Origin: Perkinsus olseni
Lineage: Eukaryota > Perkinsozoa > Perkinsida > Perkinsidae
Direction of reading: 5' to 3'
Length of the DNA stretch: 10,988 bases
Assembly (NCBI GenBank): GCA_013115135.1
Contig: JABANP010000945.1
Coordinates: 1-10,988, forward strand
The position numbers and the translations under genes were made by a program. The notes beneath the pieces were generated by a model. It searched no databases and was not told the DNA's origin. It was given only the letters and a program-made list of their open reading frames with translations. How positions within the stretch are numbered: position 1 is the stretch's first letter; every line of letters begins with the position of its first letter. This document shows positions 6,220 to 10,988 of this stretch, piece after piece.

Positions 6220-6250
6220 GACACAGGCTGTGTGACACAGCCTGTGTCAC
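6220..6250. repeat. Four-arm palindromic chain containing a perfect 22-base footprint
   Basis: Hexamers acacag, ctgtgt, acacag and ctgtgt are separated by single bases (g, g, c) from 6221 to 6247. The stretch 6227-6248 is a perfect footprint with octamer gctgtgtc. Overlapping palindromes are 14+1+14 (6220-6248) and 9+1+9 (6232-6250). Confidence 0.9.
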
Positions 6251-6480
6251 GCAGCAAAAACTTGAAATCTGAGACAATCACTGTGCATTATAGGGACAAT
6301 CTCTACACTTCATGCCCCGCTGCGGTACTCCCGAATGTGGGGTGACAATGCTAGCGTGAAATACGCTTGGTGCCACTGAGCGAGTGAGATAGTAGGCACC
6401 AATGCGACCGCATGCAATGACTACCCCGTGAGGTACGTAACTTATCTTGGGTAAGTTATCTATACTTACGTGCTTACATA

Positions 6481-6499
6481 TACTTACGTCACGTAAGTA
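6481..6499. repeat. Palindrome 9+1+9
   Basis: Tacttacgt and acgtaagta flank a single c. There is no third arm on either side, but a direct copy of tatacttacgt lies 18 bases upstream. Confidence 0.7.
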
Positions 6500-6561
6500 C
6501 ACTGCCGGCTGAGCCGATATTGAGTCACTTCCGTTTCCTAAATGTTGGGCTGCGCCCGACG

Positions 6562-6705
6562 ATGTCGGCGTTAGTCCCGGCAACGATGTTCCGAAGGTCG
6601 CTTGTCGAGGATCTTGTGGACTCTAGAATCTGGGCCCCAGATTCTTGGGTTTTGCCATATTTCAAGGCTGAAACTGCGCCTAAAAAGGCTCCTCTGCCCA
6701 AATAA
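6562..6705 (+). CDS. Small ORF, unknown (47 aa)
   Basis: An ATG at 6562 opens 47 codons ending Lys-Ala-Pro-Leu-Pro-Lys, with FRRSLVEDLVDSRIWAPDSW inside. The frame is open further upstream (to 6520). A 10+1+10 palindrome (6625-6645) lies within it, so it may not be under coding constraint. No family is recognised. Confidence 0.2.
   Translation: MSALVPATMFRRSLVEDLVDSRIWAPDSWVLPYFKAETAPKKAPLPK
6625..6645. repeat. Palindrome 10+1+10
   Basis: Agaatctggg and cccagattct flank a single c. There is no third arm. Confidence 0.75.
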
Positions 6706-6967
6706 CACAAAAAGTCTGTCCTCTAAGGTTGGTGCTGCGCACAGCACTCTTTAAGAAGGGCTCCTAATTGAAGCCTACTTTTCATGAATATGCTGACGAC
6801 CGCTCCGCTGCAGGCAGGGACATAGCGGACTGGGCTATGTATATGCATAGTACGCATCACGTACTGCAGCTGCGGATTACTCCCGAATCATGAAACTATG
6901 AGAATGACTTGTCTGATGATATCCTAGTCATACTCAGTATCTCTCTAATATTCTAGTAACTTTGCAG

Positions 6968-7188
6968 TCAATGACGCCCTCGAGTTGGCACTGGGAAGAC
7001 TCGACCTTCAGCCAAGACACGCCCGCAGAGCTTTCGACGCATGCACATATGAGCTACGTTCAAGCCTTGATCGCCATAATGTGTCTCCTTCAACAGGCGG
7101 AAAGGCAAAGAGGACCAGCGCTATCAGCAGTAGTTCGCTGAAGAGAGTCGATTCCGAGACAGCCGAGTTGGGGAGCTATCACCGCTGA
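6968..7188 (+). CDS. Possible 3'-terminal exon, unknown
   Basis: After an acceptor-like run ending TTTGCAG (6967), a plus frame is open to a TGA at 7186-7188, including NDALELALGRLDLQPRHARR and a Ser/Lys-rich tail. The residues read like a helical segment followed by a disordered C-terminus. No ATG starts the frame, so it would be the last exon of a gene whose earlier exons I cannot place. It ends well before the divergent frames around 7464-7478. Confidence 0.3.
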
Positions 7189-7238
7189 CAGGCCTCGCCG
7201 TACAAAGTCAAACAGTGTGCAGAGACCCCAATCCCTGA

Positions 7239-7464
7239 TTACCCGTTCCCGTCAGATGGGTGCAGCTTGTGCGGCACAAGTTGTGCCCTAAAGCAATCCA
7301 TTGAGCTATTCCGTACCTCGAACCCTGTAAGCTGCACCGCTGTGACCTGCCCGTCAACGCTCCCCACTTTCGCGCTTAGTTTGATTTGGAGCGAAGCCTC
7401 AACTTTAGTGGGGGCCAGTTTCATTGCCTCAAGACAAGCTACCTTGTTAGGCTTTTGCCAGAGT
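7239..7464 (-). CDS. Possible minus-strand exon, unknown
   Basis: The minus frame, open from 7464 to 7239, contains NKVACLEAMKLAPTKVEASL and LSAKVGSVDGQVTAVQLTGF. This reads more like protein than the plus frame over the same bases (7267-7467), which is Cys/Ser/Thr-rich. A GAGGTACGG donor-like site near 7321 would end the exon before the 22-base footprint at 7266-7287. It is head to head with the secreted-protein gene starting at 7478. No family is recognised. Confidence 0.25.
7266..7287. repeat. 22-base inverted footprint, octamer cttgtgcc
   Basis: Perfect member. Ttgtgc at 7267 recurs at 7281 with gcacaa between, spacers g and g. It gives two overlapping 7+1+7 palindromes. Confidence 0.9.
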
Positions 7465-7477
7465 TAACGAAGGTTCT

Positions 7478-7861
7478 ATGATGAGCACCGCTATCTTCTG
7501 CCTTGTGGCCCTCGCAGTTCCGAGCACCGAGGCCTTCACTCCTCGCACTGAGCACTACTGTATTCCGTTTACACAGGCGCGCGGGTACGATTGGGCGCTC
7601 GGTTTCTCGGAAGGCACCATGACCATTCTCACTTTGACGGGTGACACACAGGTCCGTGCCGACGGCATTCCCATCCTAGGCTTCGCAGACCATCGTATTG
7701 AGGTCGATGTGTCGTCCGAGCAGTTCACAAACTTTGCCAAAGCGTATTCTTTATATCCCCGGTTTTGGCGGCGTGTGGCTTACTTCCCTGGGTCGAATAT
7801 CATAATCCTTGAGCCTCGAGGTGACCGCGAAGTGTACGTCCTGAAGAATGGGAACTGCTGA
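7478..7861 (+). CDS. Putative small secreted protein (127 aa)
   Basis: An intact 127-codon frame starts with tandem ATGs and ends at a TGA. Residues 1-19 form a clear signal peptide: a hydrophobic core AIFCLVALAV, then small residues, with likely cleavage after Thr-Glu-Ala at 17-19. The mature part of about 108 residues is rich in beta-type hydrophobic and aromatic residues (TMTILTLTGDTQVRADG and FPGSNIIILEPRGDREVYVL). It has only two cysteines, one near each end (about 28 and 127), which could pair. No transmembrane segment follows. No intron is needed, and no palindromic footprint lies inside. The second ATG is an equally good start. I recognise no family; the role is unknown, and export from the cell is inferred from the signal alone. 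Confidence 0.65.
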   Translation: MMSTAIFCLVALAVPSTEAFTPRTEHYCIPFTQARGYDWALGFSEGTMTILTLTGDTQVRADGIPILGFADHRIEVDVSSEQFTNFAKAYSLYPRFWRRVAYFPGSNIIILEPRGDREVYVLKNGNC

Positions 7862-8105
7862 AGAGTCTGTGATACGATTCAGAAGGTCATGTACCCTGTG
7901 TGCTCTTCACGTTGTGCCCACTGGTCGCTACTCAAGTGAAGGCTCCTGCAATCTGCGAGGGCAGAAGGCTCATTGTTCGATACATTCTACCGGAGTGCTA
8001 TGTATGTCATCTGTAACAGACATGATAGGTATAGGTAGTTCAGCTGGTGAACTTCGACTGGGGCAAACTTTGCCCGGCAAAGTCTCTAGTGGAAGCTTCA
8101 CGGTG
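7862..8105. other. Intergenic region between convergent genes
   Basis: This lies between the secreted-protein stop and the protease stop and holds both 3' ends. A plus frame (7848-8309) runs through it, but it overlaps the protease antisense and reads unlike a protein. A 6+5+6 inverted repeat (agttca/tgaact) near 8037 and the footprint at 8061-8082 are the only structures seen. Confidence 0.5.
8061..8082. repeat. 22-base inverted footprint, octamer gggcaaag
   Basis: Perfect member. Ggcaaa at 8062 recurs at 8076 with tttgcc between, spacers c and c. The right-hand palindrome extends to 8+1+8 (8067-8083). It lies 23 bases past the protease stop. Confidence 0.9.
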
Positions 8106-8897
8106 CTAAAACACATCTCTCTCGATAAATATCTCTACACTATTCTCATGATCAGCTATACGCATGCTCAGTACCGGCAGAGCATCCATAACGTTCTTGT
8201 ACACGGCAAGCTTACCATCTTTGAGAAGATACTTTTTTGCGATCACACGCTCCTCGTACCCTTTATTTCTAAGATTCGTTTTCAACTCCGTCACTATGTC
8301 TTCGAGTAAGGTCGGTAGTGGCAAGAACAAGGCCGTGGACCCAGTGTCAAGAACGGACTGGAATACTTCCCGATATCGCCGTGTATACACTTCTCCCCCC
8401 GAAGGTCTCCTTCCTGTGTTCGACAATCCCACGAAGACGACTCGCACAGTAGGGAACGCCTGATGTGTTATCGGGCTGCGTGCATAGCGGAAGGAGCCGA
8501 CTTTTCTCCCAGCCATGGATTTGTCTATCCCGTCACCGAGTATCAGCTCACCAGTGATGTTTTTCGAGCCGTCGGTTGGAAGTGTTCGAACAACGTAAAC
8601 CATCCGGCTGATGGCCCCGGAATGAAGCAGAGACCCAAGCAGGCTCGAGCCTTCAGTATACTCCTGCGAACTTTGCTGGGGACCAGCGATACCGAAGTAG
8701 CCTCTCGGTGGTGGCTTGGGTTTCTGGGAGAATTCTCTCGACACTCTGAAAGGAAAGTTGTCGATCCGGCAGCTACCCAGCGTCAAGGAACCATAACGGG
8801 ACAGACTCTTGATGGCCGATCCGTCAGCAGAGTACGATGTCATGAGAGTTGGATCTTTGTCAAAGTCACAGGGGGTTCCTTCGGGCTGTAGAAACAC
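8106..8897 (-). CDS. Pepsin-like (family A1) aspartic protease, partial
   Basis: The 263-codon minus frame carries the hallmarks of the second half of a pepsin-type protease. It has a flap-like Tyr-Ser-Ala-Asp-Gly-Ser (residues 22-27), then GYFGIAGPQQSS (66-77). A second-lobe entry follows, with LLHSGAISRMVYVV and GELILGDGIDKSMAG. The second catalytic motif is SVLDTGSTALFLP (181-193), with the aspartate at 184. The first DTGS is absent; it would lie upstream, where the retroelement begins. The C-terminal closing region (Cys plus the Ile-Leu-Gly-Asp-type motif, roughly the last 80 residues) is also missing, so the frame is cut or continues in an exon I cannot find. A pyrimidine-rich TTTCTACAG near 8889-8897 could be an acceptor. 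Without both aspartates it should be catalytically dead unless splicing supplies the first lobe. Confidence 0.8.
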   Translation of the reverse strand: MFLQPEGTPCDFDKDPTLMTSYSADGSAIKSLSRYGSLTLGSCRIDNFPFRVSREFSQKPKPPPRGYFGIAGPQQSSQEYTEGSSLLGSLLHSGAISRMVYVVRTLPTDGSKNITGELILGDGIDKSMAGRKVGSFRYARSPITHQAFPTVRVVFVGLSNTGRRPSGGEVYTRRYREVFQSVLDTGSTALFLPLPTLLEDIVTELKTNLRNKGYEERVIAKKYLLKDGKLAVYKNVMDALPVLSMRIADHENSVEIFIERDVF

Positions 8898-8959
8898 CCC
8901 TTACTAGGCGTCAGACAGGCGTCTTTACCGTACTTCCCGACATACCAATCACCATCCAT
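8855..8959 (-). pseudogene. Frameshifted N-terminal piece of the protease
   Basis: In the neighbouring minus frame, residues MDGDWYVGKYGKDACLTPSK and the following Gly-Cys-Phe-Tyr sit where the first lobe just after DTGS is expected: an aromatic WY, then two cysteines. This frame leads into the main protease frame if one base is missing near 8853-8858. Its homology stops at about 8959, where reverse-transcriptase sequence starts on the other strand. The alternative is that it is intron sequence before the TTTCTACAG acceptor. Confidence 0.45.
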
Positions 8960-10748
8960 GACACGCACCGCGACGTACGGTAGCGACGAGGCCACGGTGG
9001 GTTTGGAAAGAGGGGTGCCGCAAGGCAGTGCCTTGGGCCCCTTCCTATTTCTGCTAAGCACCCTACCACTAGTCGACGCGTTCGCGGGTATGGAGGAGAA
9101 GGGCGTGAGCCTGACCCTCTATGCGGACGACACGACGGTAGTGGTGTCTGCTGGTACTGGCCCGTCGCTGGTGAAGAGGTGGCGGTCAGCAGAAGCTCTG
9201 CTGCTGGCTTGGGCTGCCAACGCGGGAGTGTCCTACGAGCCGGCCAAGAGCCAAGCGCTCCTGCCTAGGACCATCGGGGACAATATCTTGTCCCTTGATG
9301 GAATACCTGTTGACATTGTCAAGGTTGTCCGGGTACTTGGTGTTTGGATCGATCACCGCCTATCGTTCCAACACCATATCAAGGTTAGATGTGCCGAAGC
9401 CAAAGCCAAGTTAGGCAGGCTGAGGCACTTGGGCTGGGCACGTGCTGGGATCACCGGAAAGAAAGTGATCAAAACCTACAAGGTGGCGATCGTTCCGGCC
9501 CTCAGTCACGCTGTCTCAGCATGGAAGGAAGGGCTGGAGTCAGCCACAGCAAAATCTGCCTTGCTGCAGGTTTCGGCTATGGTGGCGAGGATAGCCCTCC
9601 AGGCCCCACGGAGCAGCTCCAACGCGGCACTCTGTGTCGCGGCTGGCATCATGCCAGCAGACTTGGAGCTCGGTACCATCGCAGCCACCAGGCTCGCTGC
9701 ACTTGGGTGTGCTAAGGCCCTAGACCAATCTCTCTCGGTCAAGGGCCTGACTCTCTTTGAGGGTCGCGATGGTGGTGATATGGTGCAGCGCTGGAGGGTT
9801 TGCCCACTCAACCTTGGCACCCCTGGGTCACGACTACCATCTCGGAACGTGAGGGAGGCCAAGAACTACGCGCTCGAGGCTCTCCAAACTAAGAATGCCA
9901 TCTTCACGGATGGCTCGGTAGTCAAGGACGTCAAGACCGGCGCTGCTTTGGTCGTTTATCGTGAGGGCGTAGAGGTCTACTCCAATTTCTGGAAGCTCTC
10001 CCCTTACGCTACTATTACGGATTGCGAACTCCTAGGAGTCCTGGAAGCAGTCCGCTGGATTGTCTCGACAGCGGGTGACGAGGCCTGGGAGATCTTCACG
10101 GACTCTCAGGCGGTACTCAAGATCTTGTCGTCCCGATCATCCACGGCCCGGTGGGATAAGGCGAGACAGATCTATCTGTCATTGTCCGAAATCCCTGGTA
10201 GGGTATCCCTTCGATGGGTACCGGGGCACAGTTCCATCAGTGCCAACGAACGGGCCGATGAGCTGGCAGCCAAGGGTGCCTCCATGAGGGAAGTCTCTGC
10301 GGAGACGGAAATCAGTGTGAGGACTCTTCGGCGGTATCAAGGAGAAGCTGGCCGTCTGTCACTGCGCAAGTGGTGGTCAGACAAGAGAGCCAACCTGGGC
10401 ACTTCTGTCAACGACTTCTTTTACTGCGCTTCACACGCTCGTTTGTGGATCCGCGGGGAAGTCACGGCAGCTAGCAGTGCCGTTGTATTCGGAAGGGCCC
10501 CAACCCCAGCCCATCTCTATAGATGCGGGGTGGTCAACTCGCCAGAGTGTGACTGTGGGGCGCCGGTGGGGAACACGCGGCACTACCTCCTCTCCTGTCC
10601 GCTCCTGGAGCAGGCTAGGAATAGGGTCAAAGGTGGTGTCCCCTACCATTTATATAAACTAATTGTTGATTTGAAGCGACGCAAGTCCTTCAATCAACTT
10701 TGTTCGGCCCTCATGCAGTATCTCGATGCTCGCAGGGGCTTATTGTAG
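8958..10748 (+). CDS. Non-LTR retrotransposon polyprotein: RT (partial), RNase H, zinc-finger-like tail
   Basis: 596 codons, uninterrupted. The RT core has GVPQGSALGPFLF (19-31), the catalytic YADD (55-58) and a thumb-start LGVWIDHRLSF (127-137). The RNase H domain spans about 313-440 and keeps all active-site residues: D318 in Phe-Thr-Asp-Gly-Ser, E357, D382 in Thr-Asp-Ser-Gln, H424 in Pro-Gly-His and D434 in Ala-Asp-Glu-Leu. A C-terminal Cys/His motif is C523-x7-C531-x-C533-x8-H542-x4-C547. The RT would copy element RNA at a nicked target and the RNase H remove the RNA strand. The ATG at 8958 is accidental: the frame is open from 8892, but RT homology starts only at about 8961. Base composition is more GC-rich than the surrounding DNA. 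Lacking the endonuclease, the copy cannot be autonomous, yet it carries no stop or frameshift, suggesting recent insertion. Confidence 0.95.
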   Translation: MTRTATYGSDEATVGLERGVPQGSALGPFLFLLSTLPLVDAFAGMEEKGVSLTLYADDTTVVVSAGTGPSLVKRWRSAEALLLAWAANAGVSYEPAKSQALLPRTIGDNILSLDGIPVDIVKVVRVLGVWIDHRLSFQHHIKVRCAEAKAKLGRLRHLGWARAGITGKKVIKTYKVAIVPALSHAVSAWKEGLESATAKSALLQVSAMVARIALQAPRSSSNAALCVAAGIMPADLELGTIAATRLAALGCAKALDQSLSVKGLTLFEGRDGGDMVQRWRVCPLNLGTPGSRLPSRNVREAKNYALEALQTKNAIFTDGSVVKDVKTGAALVVYREGVEVYSNFWKLSPYATITDCELLGVLEAVRWIVSTAGDEAWEIFTDSQAVLKILSSRSSTARWDKARQIYLSLSEIPGRVSLRWVPGHSSISANERADELAAKGASMREVSAETEISVRTLRRYQGEAGRLSLRKWWSDKRANLGTSVNDFFYCASHARLWIRGEVTAASSAVVFGRAPTPAHLYRCGVVNSPECDCGAPVGNTRHYLLSCPLLEQARNRVKGGVPYHLYKLIVDLKRRKSFNQLCSALMQYLDARRGLL

Positions 10749-10836
10749 TGCCGGGTAGGCACAACTGTTGGTTTTCCGCCTCTGTTTTGTACGAGGCCCA
10801 CCATTGAATATTTGCTGTAAAAAAAATAATAAATAG
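10749..10836 (+). other. Retroelement 3' UTR and A-rich tail
   Basis: About 70 bases of UTR are followed by eight A residues and TAATAAAT (10819-10834). This matches the simple-repeat or A-rich 3' end of LINE-type elements and marks the right border. Confidence 0.7.
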
Positions 10837-10988
10837 CAACATCTGGAGCAAGCGTCGGAGGACTGGCGACTGGGACGGTGACCGCGAGGATGGAGGAAGA
10901 TGCAGATGAAGTCGGTCGAAGCCTTAGAGCAGGAAGACGTGATGACTAATTCATGTATTGCTCGTTATTAAGGAACGTTTCAATCTGA
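10837..10988. other. Right flank of the retroelement, no gene called
   Basis: A short plus frame contains MEEDADEVGRSLRAGRRDD, but its length is not significant. The minus strand shows no first-lobe protease sequence or DTGS motif, so the missing N-terminus of the protease is not here. Confidence 0.4.

Larger units (their letters stand above)
5984..6560. other. No gene called; palindrome-rich
   Basis: Open frames exist on the minus strand (about 5925-6134, 6032-6277, 6278-6583), but they start at non-ATG codons or read unlike proteins, and they cross palindromes. Visible structures are an 8+20+8 hairpin (6367-6374 and 6395-6402), a 7+7+7 inverted repeat (6438-6458), a repeated tatacttacgt (6461 and 6479) and a 9+1+9 palindrome (6481-6499). 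Confidence 0.4.
8958..10836 (+). mobile_element. 5'-truncated non-LTR retrotransposon
   Basis: It begins inside the reverse transcriptase domain, just before the Gly-Val-Pro-Gln-Gly-Ser motif, so the endonuclease and the N-terminal half of the RT are missing. This is the usual result of incomplete target-primed reverse transcription. It ends with a short 3' UTR (10749-10817) and an A-rich tail with TAA-like units (10818-10835). RT, RNase H and a C-terminal CCHC-like motif in one ORF place it in the I/R1/Jockey-type LINE group; the clade is not certain. The insertion is antisense to the protease. I could not find a target-site duplication. Confidence 0.85.

Noticed and set aside
6278..6583. 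101-codon minus frame
   Set aside because: Starts at a non-ATG codon, crosses the 6438-6499 inverted repeats and has no recognisable protein pattern; too weak to annotate.
3216..8082. CRISPR array or bacterial REP-type repeats as an explanation for the palindromes
   Set aside because: The units share no sequence, are irregularly spaced and lie in DNA with introns and a LINE.
8463..8891. 142-codon plus frame opposite the protease
   Set aside because: It is antisense to clear pepsin-family sequence, starts at the very end of another shadow frame and reads unlike a protein.
9021..9035. 7+1+7 palindrome inside the RT ORF
   Set aside because: It falls in codons of the conserved Gln-Gly-Ser-Ala-Leu motif and has no third arm; about 0.7 such palindromes are expected by chance in the window.
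9506..9862. 118-codon minus frame inside the retroelement
   Set aside because: Shadow of the RT/RNase H ORF; low-complexity Ser/Pro/Ala composition.
10837..10860. Possible target-site duplication of the retroelement
   Set aside because: The bases after the A-rich tail do not match those before 8958 over more than about 5 bases.

Overview
This window looks eukaryotic. It has a non-LTR retrotransposon with reverse transcriptase and RNase H, a pepsin-like aspartic protease fragment, a putative signal-peptide protein, and reading frames that join only across short GT...AG introns (donors of the GTGAGN type). No rRNA, tRNA, CRISPR array or bacterial operon was seen. My guess is a protist, possibly a Perkinsus-like alveolate, judged only from gene style; no marker gene in the window proves it.

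Layout. Positions 59-1217 and 4755-5955 are two copies (A and B) of a segment of about 1.2 kb. Each carries the same small multi-exon gene: exon 1 (41 codons), exon 2 (50 codons), then two candidate 3' exons. Copy A has lost the ATG. The introns and exon 1 are nearly identical between copies, yet exon 2 keeps its exact length while most of its residues differ. A third, decayed copy lies near 2140-2400. Between and after the copies (1.2-4.75 kb, 5.96-7.4 kb) are gene relics and small open frames, including a Glu-Met-repeat coiled-coil gene (2798-3043) and a broken downstream frame (3075-3370). At 7478-7861 is a putative secreted protein. At 8106-8959 on the minus strand is a pepsin-family protease fragment. 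It is cut at about 8958 by a 5'-truncated retroelement (8958 to about 10836) in the opposite orientation.

Main discovery candidate. Scattered through the non-retroelement DNA is a class of 22-base structures. They share no sequence but have one exact geometry: the first 7 bases of an octamer, then the reverse complement of the whole octamer, then its last 7 bases. I find nine perfect examples (starting at 3216, 3646, 3694, 4378, 4634, 5144, 6227, 7266 and 8061), two with one mismatch (4110, 4361) and several variants. Under equal base frequencies about 0.00004 are expected in a window this size. Copy A preserves the matching unexpanded 8-base site for the copy-B example, so these look like +14-base events. 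The best fits are excision footprints of a hairpin-forming, 8-bp-duplication (hAT-like) transposon, or template-switch mutation with a fixed geometry.
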